DNA of 64,000 nucleotides from assembly GCA_003116975.1 (NCBI GenBank), contig BGKB01000025.1, forward strand, positions 186,001 to 250,000, in the 5' to 3' direction. The notes under the pieces are model-generated. The model ran no database searches. It worked only from the letters and a program-made list of their open reading frames with translations, and had not been told where the DNA came from. How positions within the stretch are numbered: position 1 is the stretch's first letter; each line of letters begins with the position of its first letter. This document shows positions 19,701 to 28,400 of the stretch, piece by piece. Both the position numbers and the translations under genes were made by a program. Origin of the DNA: Aurantiochytrium sp. KH105 (lineage: Eukaryota > Sar > Bigyra > Thraustochytrida > Thraustochytriidae).

Positions 19701-21666
19701 CGGAGGCCATAACAGGTTGTGCGCTCTTACACTCAAGGACAAATGCGTCCTCAATGAAGACCTCCGTTCGAGGTGCAGACTTCATCAGCGCAGGTACGGG
19801 GGTGGCCAGGAGCGCAGTAGGCGCAGGCGTTACAGGAGAGGACGATGCAGCAGTTCCAGGACCCGAGATCGGGGATTTATTGGCAGTACGGACCTTGAGC
19901 ACCTGGAGACGGTTTGTTGCAGCATGCATGAGGCAAATGAGAGGCGTCCCATTGACGTCGTGGGCGACAAAAACAGAACGTACAGGTTCGGACGCTACAC
20001 CCTTTTTATCTCCGCTCCAAATTTCTTGCATGTACACTTCGGACTCAATGAGGTCGTCTTCATCGAGATAAGAATCATCATCTTCAGAAGCGTCTGACAC
20101 TGCCACAAAGTCCTCATCGGCGTCATCATCGTCATCTTCACCGTCATTGCCGATCTCTCGACTATCTCTTGGTGCTGCTTCAACCATAACGGGCGAGTCA
20201 TCGTCATGTAATTCCGGGTGCTGCATCTCGTGTTCATTGGGATGAAGAGCGATCTCCTCCTCGTCATCCTCACACACGCGCGCCATGCGCTGCCGCAGTG
20301 CACTTTCCTGGCCGACCTCGGCTCGCGACGAGGTGTTCACAGCCGAGGCGGGAAGGAGACTCCAGACAGTATGCGATTTACGTAAGGCGTGGTATGTAAC
20401 GACGAGGCAAAGAGAGTTGTCGACAAACAAGATTCTCTGATGCGAATCGCACATGAATTCGCCAACCACAAAGTCTGGCGTGCTCCTGGTGTTCCGGCCC
20501 TCGTCTTCCTCCTCCTCCTCCTCGGCGGCTCCCATATCTGTATCCTGATCTTCTCCATTGTCAGCAACATCGCCGTTGCCACTGCGATTGCGGGTTCGAC
20601 TTCCTCGCGGGCGCGCTGGCGTGAAGCCGAGAGCGTCTTCGTCGACCTTCATAGGGGATGGCATTGAGAGTCTTTGCGGGGGAATGTGCTTGGCGTCGTG
20701 TTTGGTTTCCAGGACCGCACTTGTGTCCATGAATGCAGCTTCGTCCTCTGGACTGGCGGTCTTTTGCGAGATCGTATATGAAACAGGTTTGAGTTCTTCG
20801 AGAGGGTGAAGCAAACTGAAGAACATTGGAGATGGTACATCATCATCATTATCACCATTGCCCTTGGTGGTGGTGAGGCCTCGGGAAGTTCCCATGCCTT
20901 GATCGCGCATTCTGGATGACGCAGCAGCGGTTGCTGCTTCTGCTGCTGCGGCGGCGGCGGCTGCAGCAGCCGCAGCAGTTGGGGGCACTCGCTGGCGAGG
21001 GGGCATGCCTGATTGAACATCATCTGCAGGGTCTGGCTCATCCACGTCGTCGACACCTGGAACAGCGCGCTCGATGAGAATGCCACGAGGGAGAGCCCAC
21101 ATACGCGCTGCCTTGCAAGGAAGCGCGACTTCGAACTCGGATCCATCAGGAGCATAGATTTTCACGCACTCGAGCCCTTGCAACACGCAAAGACAACGAT
21201 CCTCTTGCGCCAAAGGTTCGGAGGCCCGAGATGGTGTTTCCGACGCAGGTGGCGTAGCATCTGCAGCATCAGCATCCGGTCCAACGCCAGGACTGCCACC
21301 AAAGTTACTTTGCGCAGGCTGCTGGTCACCGACCTGGCTATCGCCAGTGACACCAAGGCTACGAATGTCCTGCGTCACGCCCACGCCAACAAATGAGGCG
21401 AGCAACGCCTGCTTGGCCGATAGCACTTGACGGTAGCTCTTGTAGATGCGTTGCGTCGACCCATGGCCCGCGCTCCACACAACTTGTTTGCCATTCACGT
21501 GAACCATCTCGTCAAAGTCTGGAGGGCTCGTCTGGGCCTGCAACGTCGACTCGTCATGGCGCCGAGCCCCACCTGCAAAGAGCTCGAATGATTTTGACGG
21601 CGCCGTGAACCACCCCACGGGATAGAGCCTCATTCTCTCTTGATCGCGTCTTCCCCTCTCGAGCAA
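13783..21666 (-). CDS. APC1: Anaphase-promoting complex subunit 1
   Basis: The product is 2,627 residues, clearly longer than human APC1 (about 1,940). APC1 is the largest scaffold of the APC/C ubiquitin ligase that drives mitotic exit. The diagnostic region lies near residues 2170-2240, with IGILFLGGGRMSFNN, AALLTSFFPRYPLHTFDN and YHLQALRHLYVLAAEERCL. Proteasome/cyclosome (PC) repeats are visible upstream, for example LALGLHGHLAALTMADIYEY near 1650. The extra length is disordered insertion: a run of about a dozen Ala near residue 235, several Asp/Glu-rich blocks (about 380-560) and Ser/Gly-rich segments near 1300-1480. The first ATG gives MLERGRRDQE; a Met twelve residues in (MRLYPVGWF) is an equally good start. 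The gene is one uninterrupted frame of nearly 8 kb. Confidence 0.93.
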   Translation of the reverse strand: MLERGRRDQERMRLYPVGWFTAPSKSFELFAGGARRHDESTLQAQTSPPDFDEMVHVNGKQVVWSAGHGSTQRIYKSYRQVLSAKQALLASFVGVGVTQDIRSLGVTGDSQVGDQQPAQSNFGGSPGVGPDADAADATPPASETPSRASEPLAQEDRCLCVLQGLECVKIYAPDGSEFEVALPCKAARMWALPRGILIERAVPGVDDVDEPDPADDVQSGMPPRQRVPPTAAAAAAAAAAAAEAATAAASSRMRDQGMGTSRGLTTTKGNGDNDDDVPSPMFFSLLHPLEELKPVSYTISQKTASPEDEAAFMDTSAVLETKHDAKHIPPQRLSMPSPMKVDEDALGFTPARPRGSRTRNRSGNGDVADNGEDQDTDMGAAEEEEEEDEGRNTRSTPDFVVGEFMCDSHQRILFVDNSLCLVVTYHALRKSHTVWSLLPASAVNTSSRAEVGQESALRQRMARVCEDDEEEIALHPNEHEMQHPELHDDDSPVMVEAAPRDSREIGNDGEDDDDDADEDFVAVSDASEDDDSYLDEDDLIESEVYMQEIWSGDKKGVASEPVRSVFVAHDVNGTPLICLMHAATNRLQVLKVRTANKSPISGPGTAASSSPVTPAPTALLATPVPALMKSAPRTEVFIEDAFVLECKSAQPVMASGNANCLDLLVLGLDGKLQLFRGASSLCSIELATELVPPLPSPSTGQSVAARRRAALAINKRPQGTGQVIRLERAVSNRVNLVLDNGYVLRAMTAMAFSSRLVRPCLEGLDRALPARVALRIRVETSYWYDLLCNGEDPRLERAASVLVGVQGLAKTGKAVDLEWAAFIIVIASLIQESLPAGQTSKTSSSSLMTDDDNDENDDHGNTSSAFALMMATDFHCEYAQENQGVLPFDESPQPSETEDVAWYVSLLEVSSSYAKAAMAAPEPFERYARVLLLCLHLVYEDMKLSTLTWGMVRPMAGLLSGIVKATLTTSSAARYLDHYARDLGVESPIPLPAMPSEARLNLHTTSSAPDVFAWLTLRAQRASGSYRAIKPPGVAYMGSSAGSFRGNGQDPPSYSGERGGDRAATPARPSAHSTFTSADMATLRPFPELDSCFRTQQICCFYDLLAGGTGDEATSDPLEFRLSKDRKMPRAASKSPVMSAIVAMDGSLGHWMSVHGYEARNAAERTVLGMVWFNFTLQDLETLSFGLSIPLREALHHCRSNPSGRWPADAYVLVGREDMAALALAPPPTLIPVFMRKQLRKIADRLEAAGDDGLGAGPPSQLPAPSHFSESGNAFRTPGGVQGSSSKAHAASLARSSSTPYVSSIHSAGSSFRRSSKLRRRRRLSEASLSTVTTAVTPVWRRIASGQGLATQVAEDILWGGGGAMDRRLGRDGIMDQSLLRQQQQQQRSQVTTATRKLLSIADFARLSASASAEVSAGSHGADIFGFEDEGGLDGVKSGASNGAGVASSGMGGMGASAGAGGASRAAGSGRGGSTGRADDPSGFGLLQRMSSLRFGSDRRIVEVCKLLRSSKPVRLAVERKPETSDHELVAAQQAKLLLLSRRIMALPVGRGMITLGTVRPLLTDTVDIPVLTLAGKIPPNNAVVKLDFTNVSNVEELMSWPQFHNGCAAGLRLAAGRQVTPLTRTWIAYNRPETPNATHAGYLLALGLHGHLAALTMADIYEYLAQGHDETTVAIMLGLSAAKRGTMAPTVSKMLCLHIPSLLPAAFSDMEVPPTVQTSALIGIGLLYQGTAHRLMTEFLLAEIGRRPNSDRCEDRESYSLAAGLALGFVTLGFGARERGLSGLADLGLEDRLHRYMVGGLDPDFAAAQRAGGGSDPSKCSRVNEGPYVNVNVTSPGATLALAMMYLKSGNESVAARLAIPDTHFLLDYVRPDLLMLRVVARSLVLWDAVEPTEAWALGQVPPAIRFSFERLLGGGSTAASIRAAGLAGARHAPQEDADDNLEYEIVSPPPGEESDEDMGDADHGEGRRTSANGDDGNDDDEEEALPAPPMRQSAATPSPSRGRGANRPRSQSHDAVGPRRMFSNPIARLRRRGNSMMSVNSRKSSVDEDSDGKPRRNTGVPVDEDAVRLAHANIVAGACFALGLRFVGTGLRAAQQTILRFVRHFAHLRTCESDDPHVPQRPDRSTLELCLGTCAVSLALVMAGTGDLETLRILRALRFKTDETVRFGNHMCIGAAIGILFLGGGRMSFNNDNASIAALLTSFFPRYPLHTFDNQYHLQALRHLYVLAAEERCLDAYDIDTRSPCYLPIKVTLREDAAHYYNDKAAARGEGIAGVAFRGEECLPPRQVARTLQSKATVVDMVAPCLLPPLAWISSIRIASPRYWPMNIALDGEQNVAQKLALSAYRVICVKRKVGHLSYLEDPQGVSSLLARPRLKLMQSKSGLDTHSSDFMRAFTADPHVLAFAKHFCGAVPAGVDDQEREFVEFCTTTLYECLTHEKPEMLNDMINLHQTGRAFQRSSHSFHLRNLKVLMAFYADESMRKQTQAAKPEEQPLVDYAFLVSLEDNFRAAFRGFDAAPGLLRDYLQRLEFPPRALLAAAIADHQAGGQSASVEQDALAQRSGHANCEVLFAAYLHFHGIPDAGVLASMDLSRLSMESLPVFMAQHAGVLRPSALLKMAIAMGASR
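20925..20985 (-). repeat. Poly-alanine tract encoded in APC1
   Basis: GCN repeats give about a dozen consecutive Ala on the minus strand, followed by more Ala-rich sequence, in the disordered N-terminal part of APC1. Confidence 0.8.
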
Positions 21667-22406
21667 TCAACAATGCTGCGCCCGCGCCGTCACGATCCTC
21701 TGTCCTCTGTGCTCGTCGCCGGCGCCGTCGTCTTCGGCCTCGAGCGCGGAAAGTAGTCTGCTCGAGGCGGTCTCCTCGTTTGCCCCGCGGCGTCCAACCG
21801 CCAAGACGCGCAATCTCGCGTCTCGTCGGCCTCGGCCGGGCCTTGCGCTCCTTGGAGGGAGCGACTGCAATCGCGCAGGGCCCGCGGCAGAGCGTTGTCG
21901 CGCCTCGCGCGCGGAGAGCCGCTCGTCGGATGTGGCCGCGCAACGCTGCAGCCAGCGGAGCGGTTGCTAGTTTGGGCTTGCCTCTCTCTGCGTCTCCTCG
22001 TTTGTTTTCCGACGATGAAAGAACAATGATAAAGCAAGAAGCAAGAAGGGGCAAGAGGCAAGGAAGGAGATTGTTGAAGGCTTTTGTTCACCATGGGATC
22101 TCGCGGCTTATGTGGGCGTCATTCAGGATCTTGGACCGGACCGCGAGTCATGCAAGGTTTAAAATTGTCGCGGCTGCGGGAAGAAGAACCAAGGAAAGAT
22201 GAATGGATGACTTAGAGATGTTGATGACTCGGAAGATGGGACACCTGATGTCCACGTTATTTTAGTGGGGTCTGTTCGGGTCTGTCTGATTGTAAGACTC
22301 GAAACCAGATCTTTGCATTTCTCTGCAAAATAATACGATCAATCTTCTGATCAAATTGTAGAACAGGTTTATTCACTCGATCGCTCCAATGTGTCAACGT
22401 TCGGCG
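21667..22406. other. 740-bp intergenic region upstream of APC1
   Basis: The first 350 bp are GC-rich and the rest is AT-richer. It should hold the APC1 promoter and the 3' flank of the next minus-strand gene. No coding sequence with recognisable features was found. Confidence 0.5.
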
Positions 22407-23105
22407 CTACACAAAGATGAGGACCCACACAACAATGTTGAGCGCAAAGTCCAGGAAACAAAAGGTGCAGGCAATTGTATCACTGAATGCCCAATCAAGA
22501 GCGTGCTTGAAGGCTGCGATGGCGGACCGATGCACGGGTTTGCCGTCATACAAGGCCTGATCACCGTACAGGATGTAAAAGTAGTAATTGCGATCGCGCC
22601 AAATATCAACCATAGCGACGGCGTCCGTAGCGGTTGAGATGACCAAGAAAAGAAGACTCGAGTATTGCCGCATGGCAGCATTTTCATATCCCATCGCAAG
22701 ATAGGCACTGAAAGCCATAAAGAATGTCGACGACACCTTGTTCACGGCCATGGAATCGCGACCATTGAGTTCAGGTCGAAGTGTGTTCGAGAAAGCCAGC
22801 ACATTGAAGGAATCTCTGATGAGGCGCAAAGACGTAACGAGAACGGCCAAGCCACTGAGAATGATGCCAACTGTTGTGCGCGTAAGCGCGCTGGCATGGC
22901 GTCCGTCAAGGGAGTCGAGACATACACCCAAAACAAAGAAGGCCTCTGACTGCGTTGCAAGCAACCCAGACGCATAGTTGGCAAGCCAATTGTCGTCGCT
23001 GGTCGTTTCCTCTGCCTCCTGCTGCTGCTGTTGCTGCTCCGCCTGATCTTCGCCCTTCTCCATGTCTTCAGCAGCGACACGCGCGTCGAGCGTGGACTCC
23101 GCCAT
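22407..23105 (-). CDS. Unrecognised small multi-pass membrane protein (intact copy)
   Basis: The product is 232 residues from the Met at 23105. An in-frame ATG at 23318 would add 71 Arg/Ala-rich residues, but similarity to the second copy begins only after residue 13, so I prefer the shorter form. Residues 15-40 are Glu/Gln-rich. Hydrophobic segments lie at about 54-68, 75-97, 126-143, 150-170 and 205-230. Conserved polar motifs include CLDSLDGR, RDSFNVLAF and DIWRDRNYY, shared with the damaged copy at 23570. I do not recognise the family. It looks like an organelle or endomembrane protein with three to five membrane passes. The second copy conserves the motifs as protein sequence, which supports past coding function. 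Confidence 0.7.
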   Translation of the reverse strand: MAESTLDARVAAEDMEKGEDQAEQQQQQQEAEETTSDDNWLANYASGLLATQSEAFFVLGVCLDSLDGRHASALTRTTVGIILSGLAVLVTSLRLIRDSFNVLAFSNTLRPELNGRDSMAVNKVSSTFFMAFSAYLAMGYENAAMRQYSSLLFLVISTATDAVAMVDIWRDRNYYFYILYGDQALYDGKPVHRSAIAAFKHALDWAFSDTIACTFCFLDFALNIVVWVLIFV

Positions 23106-23565
23106 CTTCACTTCGCGACAGTGGGCAGGGCTGATCCGAGCGGCCGGCCGAGACGGAGCCTCTGCGACTTTCCTTCGTCGCGCGGCCAGGGGCGGCACTC
23201 CGCGAGCGCCAGCAGCGCTTGTAGTTTTGCTGGCGCGCCCTGTTGCCACTCCCACTCCCATGTGCGGTTTTGAGGGGCGAGTTGATACTAAACTATACTG
23301 GCGAGCGCGTGCACACACCGGTGTGCGTGGTCTTTACTTATGGTACTTTTATGGGCGGGCAGGGGCACCCACCCCCATTTGGGAGCCGGCGCTTCGCGCA
23401 CAGACTGTGAATGCCCACAAGGCCTAGGCCTGCCTCGCAGGATGAGGATCAGATGAGGATCAGAATCAGAACGAGGAGGACGCGATCGACATCAAGAATG
23501 GAGTTTCTATCGTCGATCAGCACTGGCACGACATGGCAAAGTTCTTTTCAAACGAAGAGGCCTGA
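23106..23565. other. Spacer between the two inverted copies
   Basis: About 460 bp lie between the intact gene start and the beginning of similarity in the inverted copy. It includes an AGGCCTAGGCCT palindrome at about 23421 and short repeats of GATGAGGATCAGA near 23440-23465. No ATG in frame with the damaged copy was found here. Confidence 0.5.
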
Positions 23566-23569
23566 CAGC

Positions 23570-24215
23570 TGAAGACATTGAAGAGAGCGAAGACCAGGCG
23601 GAGAAAGAGCACGAGCAACAGGAGCAGCAAGAAGAATCGACGGTCTCGGACGATCAGTGGCTTGCCAATTATGCAACCGCGTTGCTCGTATCACAGCTGG
23701 GGCCCTTTCTCGTGTTGGGAGTCTGCCTCGACGCCATTGATGGGCGCGATGCCAGCTTGCTAACTCGCGCAGGAGCTGGCGTTGTGCTCAGGGGCATGGC
23801 CATTCTCCCCGCGATCGGACGACTCCTCAGAGATTCCTTCAATGTTTTAGCTTTCAAAGACTCAGTACGACGACAAGTCGGGGGGACGCGACTCCATGGC
23901 CGTAAGCAAGGTGTCATCAACATTCTTTACGGCTCTTAGCGTCTATCTCGCGACGGGTTACGAGAAGGCAGCAATGCGGCAGTTCTCAAGTCTATTGCTT
24001 TTGATTATCTCGACGATCCCGGACGTCGTCGACATCTTCGATATTTGGCGTGATCGTAATTACTACTATTACCTCCTGTACGGTGACGAGGAAATGTATG
24101 ATGGTAAGTCTGAACGTCGGTCATTTATTGCGGCCTACAGGCATGCTCTCGGATGGGTGTTCAGTGATAAAATTGCCTGCACCTTTTGTTTTCTGAACGC
24201 GTGCGCACGCTTAAT
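23570..24215 (+). pseudogene. Frameshifted inverted duplicate of the 22407..23105 membrane protein gene
   Basis: Translation from about 23570 starts EDIEESEDQAEKEH and continues SDDQWLANYA, GPFLVLGVCLDAIDGRDAS and RLLRDSFNVLAF, matching the neighbouring gene motif by motif. Near the G6 run at 23880-23885 the similarity jumps one frame and continues as RDSMAVSKVSSTFF, DIWRDRNYYYYLLYGD and KIACTFCFL. After that the C-terminus diverges from the intact copy. No in-frame start codon is apparent upstream of the homologous part. The two copies face away from each other, as after an inverted duplication. The many conservative substitutions suggest an old duplicate that was under selection before it broke. 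A sequencing error in the G run is an alternative, but the missing start and altered C-terminus argue for decay. Confidence 0.8.
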
Positions 24216-24408
24216 ATGTTATTGTGCACATGAGTCTCGAGTGATGACGGTTCGAGCGATCAAAAGTATACGCCAAGGAATGCAGTAGGCCTATTTGAGG
24301 TGGCCAAGTCTGGCAAGTTACGCCTCGACATGGTTCGGAAAAAGCGATCCTTACAACGATCTATCAAACAAAAAAAAATCATCAATCAACACCGGCGACA
24401 GGAAATGC

Positions 24409-24849
24409 TTAGCTCGTCTTGAAGCATGTGATGTAGCTTTTACGAAAGTAAAAATGCCAATAAGTCTTGGAGGCGCACGTGAACTGAGAGCTGTAGCTCT
24501 GACCGACAACGACCATCCAGTTGGGGCCGTAATTAAAATCCAGCAACTCCTTGAGGTATTTGGAGAGCATGCTTGCCTCCTTCTCCTCTTTGGCGCGGTC
24601 TGTTGACTTCTCGAACATGTCAAAGGCCTGTTTACATAGCTGCACTACCTTGTCGCGCTGGTTCGCGTCCATGTCAGAGTGGGGCTGCTCGCTGAGCTGC
24701 TTCAAGCTCACGTCCTCGAGGCGGTTCATGCTGGACGTCATTTGCCTCTTTCCCCGCTCCACCACGTTCTCAAGCTCTTGCAGCGCCTGGCCTCCCCGGA
24801 CTTCCTCTCGCGCAGCCCGCGCGCACCGCCCCTCCCCGCGCGTCGTCAC
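24409..24849 (-). CDS. LC8-like dynein light chain domain protein
   Basis: The product is 146 residues. The C-terminal half (about residues 60-146) follows dynein light chain LC8: the helix VVQLCKQAFDMFEK, the segment YLKELLDFNYGPNWMVVVG (compare FDKKYNPTWHCIVG) and the strand ending YWHFYF (compare KHFIYFYLG). LC8 proteins are dimeric hubs found in dynein arms and cytoplasmic dynein. The first 55 residues are an extra, charged N-terminus absent from the 90-residue classical LC8. Met37 (MTSSMNRLEDV) is an alternative start. The sequence is diverged from canonical LC8, so this is more likely an axonemal or paralogous light chain than the LC8 orthologue. It is divergent from WDR17 and convergent with the damaged gene at 23570. 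Confidence 0.72.
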   Translation of the reverse strand: MTTRGEGRCARAAREEVRGGQALQELENVVERGKRQMTSSMNRLEDVSLKQLSEQPHSDMDANQRDKVVQLCKQAFDMFEKSTDRAKEEKEASMLSKYLKELLDFNYGPNWMVVVGQSYSSQFTCASKTYWHFYFRKSYITCFKTS

Positions 24850-25426
24850 GCAACGATGAAGTTGGTCTGCTCTAGCTTCGCTTGGCTGAGCTCGCCTCGC
24901 CTTTGTTTTGACTGTCTGTCTTTTGCCTTGCCTCTTCTTGCCTTGCTCTGCCTTGCGCGATCGTTAACGAAGAAGAGGCCCCTCGCGCGTCCCACTCGTA
25001 AAGCCGTTGAGCGCGCGGTCCCGTAGGATACACATCAATTGCCGCCATGACACGGTACCAAAAGGACGTCGCCGTTCTTCTTAGCGGAACCAGGAGTCCG
25101 TTGGAAGAGGAGGCGAAGGTGGGGTCCAAGCGACCCATCAGGGCCAGCACGGCGCGGCAAGCTCTATGTGCTGCTAGCTAGCGAAAGCACGCACATCAAT
25201 GCTTGAATGGTGCTCCTGCGAGGACAAAGAGGCCTACATTGATGCTCGGTGACAATACCTGCTCTCCGAACAAAGGTCGCGGCAAAACTCAACGGTGCTG
25301 ACGGACGCGGCCACTGCAGGAGCCGCGGAAGAGGTGCAAACGCGGACGAACGTAGACGTAGACGCGGCAACAGCGAAAAAAGGAGAGCAGTGAGCTACGA
25401 CGCGCCAGCAGCGAGGACTGCCAAAC
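24850..25426. promoter_or_regulatory. Divergent region between LC8-like and WDR17 genes
   Basis: This 577-bp spacer between two outward-facing genes should contain both promoters. A pyrimidine-rich block (CTTGCCTT repeats) is at about 24920-24960. A 44-codon open frame with a strong start context (GCCGCCATGA at 25041) lies at 25047..25181 but has no recognisable feature. Confidence 0.4.
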
Positions 25427-28400
25427 ATGGAGCAAGTGGACCTTTTAGGCGCTGGCGTCCAACTATGGAACAAGAATGTGATTGCCTGTCGGACGCATTC
25501 TCCTGACGGTCCAAGTCGGTCCTCCGACTTGGCGCGATCTTCCTCCGCTCTTTTGTCCTCGTCGTCGTCGACCTCGTCGCTGACAGGGTCCAAGAAAGGG
25601 TCGAGGTCCGCGTCAGGAAGCAAGACTTGTGCAAACGACGATGAGTACGCAGATGAGATCCTTGTGGCATATTGCAGCTCTCTCGCCGTTTTCATTTACG
25701 ACGTGCGTGCACGAAATGTTCGTGCTTTGCTTGCTGGGTACGAGGGCATGATTTCGTCCCTTGCATGGAGTTTGTACGAAATGAATCTTCTGGCCACAGG
25801 GTCTGAAGATGGACGGCTAACGCTTTGGGATATCTTTACCGAACAACGAGTTGCCTCCGCATCGGTTCGGCAGGCCCCCGTTTGCATGAGCTGGTTTCCA
25901 ATCAAACGCAAAGCGCATGTCGTAGAGCTCGGCGAACGCGTAATTGCGCTTACCACCGTGCGAGGCAGCGTCATCCTTTGGAATATCGCCACCTCCTCGC
26001 ACCGCATGCTTGTTCAGCGCACCGTGCCTACCAAACTTTCCGTGGGCGACACACGCCAATGGAAAGACTCGCATCGCCCAACGGTACTGCGCTGCAACTT
26101 GCATCCAGTCTCGGGAGAGATCGCTGTTGGTTTCAAAGATGGCCGCATCGAACTCGTATCCGTGCACCAAGACGTGCAAACCCCGGTTGCATTCTTTTAC
26201 GAAAAGGGTTGCGACGTTGGAAAGACGTCGCAGCCGAAATCTGCGCAGCGGACCGGCCGCGTCGTGGACTTGCAGTGGGATCCTTTCTCGCCAAACTACC
26301 TTCTTGCAGCATATGCCGATTGCGACGAGGTGGTACTTTGGGATTGCCTAGAAAAGATCCCTCGCGTTGTGCAGACATTCCCCTTGGAAAACAGGACGCG
26401 AGCCGTTGCGGGTCTTGCTTGGCAGTCCTGGGCACCCGGCAACTTTTCCACTGTCTCGGAAAAAGGCGCAGGTCTCATGCACGTGTGGAATGTTTCGCAA
26501 AAGACCCCCATCGAGACCTTGCGTATCTCGAATGGCTCCGCGGGTGTCGCCATGAGCGCATGGGGTAGTCTGTGTCTCATTGGCCTCGAGAACGGTGCCA
26601 TGGTAACTTACGACGCACAGCGTCGGCTTCAACTTCTTACCACGCGTCCATCACATCGCGAGACTGTCTTTGACGTGCGCTTCAGACCGAGCAATCTCAG
26701 CGCGGCCGACGCGACTGCAGAGAGTGATGAAGATCGCGAGTTTGCAACCTGCAGTTTTGATGGACGCGTTATCATCTACGGGGCCCGAGACAAAGACTGC
26801 AGGCGAACACTCAAACACAAGGACAAACCAGTCATTTATGGTGTCTCCTGGGCCCCGGCGCCGCGTCGATGGATTGCTTCTTGCACCTACACGGGGATTC
26901 TCTCCATTTGGGATGTAGCCCCATTGGTCCCAAGACTTTTAAGCAGTGTCAAGCTGCACAAGGGGCCAACATACCGCGTTGACTGGAACAAATGCGAACC
27001 GTCCCTGATTGCCACCTCTAGTGCAGATCGATTTGCCGTCATTTCCGAAATTAATCTCGAAGACGGGAGCCTCAAGGTACGCCAGCGGCTTGAACACCCA
27101 GCCAAGACGTTTGGCTGCGCGTGGGCGCCATTTTACTCGGACAAGAACCCTTGGTTGGCCACAGGTTGCGGTAATGGCGTTGTGTACGTGTGGAATGCTA
27201 TGACAGCCAAAGTAGGATTTAAGCTTACCAAGCACGAAGCCAAGATCTTCAACGTTACGTGGAGCCCGCTGCGAACCGGAGTCTTGGCCAGCGGCTCGGA
27301 CGATCGCACCATTATCGTGTGGAAATTGCCTCTGAACGAGACTTCTGGCGCAACGAGCGAGACCAAGGACAAACAAGCCACCGTCATCGAGCCCCAGATC
27401 TGCCTCCGCGGACATTCAATGAATGTGCGCGCCTTGCTGTGGAGCACGGAGATTCCCTCGTTGTTGCTCAGTGGTTCGTGGGACGGATCGATTCGTGCGT
27501 GGGACACGGACAAGGGCGTGTGCCTTGCTTCCATCTTCGATCATCATGCTGACGTGTACGGCCTTGATCTTGATCCCGAGCGGCCCTTTACGGTGTTGAG
27601 TTCGTCGCGAGATACCACAATTCGCGTCTGGGATCTCGTCAAGCCCGTTGAAGTGGTACAGGCCAAGCTGGAGCTCCTCTGTGAAATCATTTTTGAAGGC
27701 AGGCTTCCTGCCCGCACGCAAAATGCTGCAGATCACGCACTGCGCGGCCGCGCGGGCAGACAGCTCTTGCAGCGCATTCGCTACGCGACGTCTTCTAACC
27801 ACGATATGGACGCGGACAACAAGGTGGACCTTTTGCGCGATTTGTTCTTCTTTTTCGGAGAACGACCGGGCATGCATGATCTGTTCAAACTACTCGCGGA
27901 CGACACGAGCGGAACTCGCGTCGTCCACGCTGCCTCGCGCGTTCTGCTCCATCACGACGAGCAGCTCCCATCCAACGACGAGGAGCGAGCTGTTTCTCTC
28001 ATTAAGAGTGGTCGACTGCGGAGCGCTTGCGAAGCGCTTCGGCGAGCTGGTCGCTGGGAGCGCGCCTTGGCGCTCGCGCCAGCCGTATCTCTCGCGTACT
28101 GGCGGTCTCTGGCCACCGAATACGGTCGCAGCCTTGCAGAGTCTCACGACGAGGAGGCCCCGACATTTCTCATGGCCGCGGGCCACGTCAGCGAGGCCAT
28201 TCGATTCCACAAGGACCGGCATGAGTTCGACGCGGCAATGGTGCTTGCACAGGCGGGCATTGAGCGCAGTGCGCAGGAGTCGCAGATTACCATGCAACAT
28301 GCAGAACTACCCCCACAGCGCAATGAAGGCGACTTGCAGCGAGCAGCTTTGGCAGCACGGAAACGGCGCGATGCTCTCGCACACGAGCAAGCACACATGT

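Noticed and set aside
25047-25181. 44-codon frame with a strong start context upstream of WDR17
   Set aside because: No domain or conserved feature; it could be an upstream ORF in the WDR17 leader but cannot be supported.
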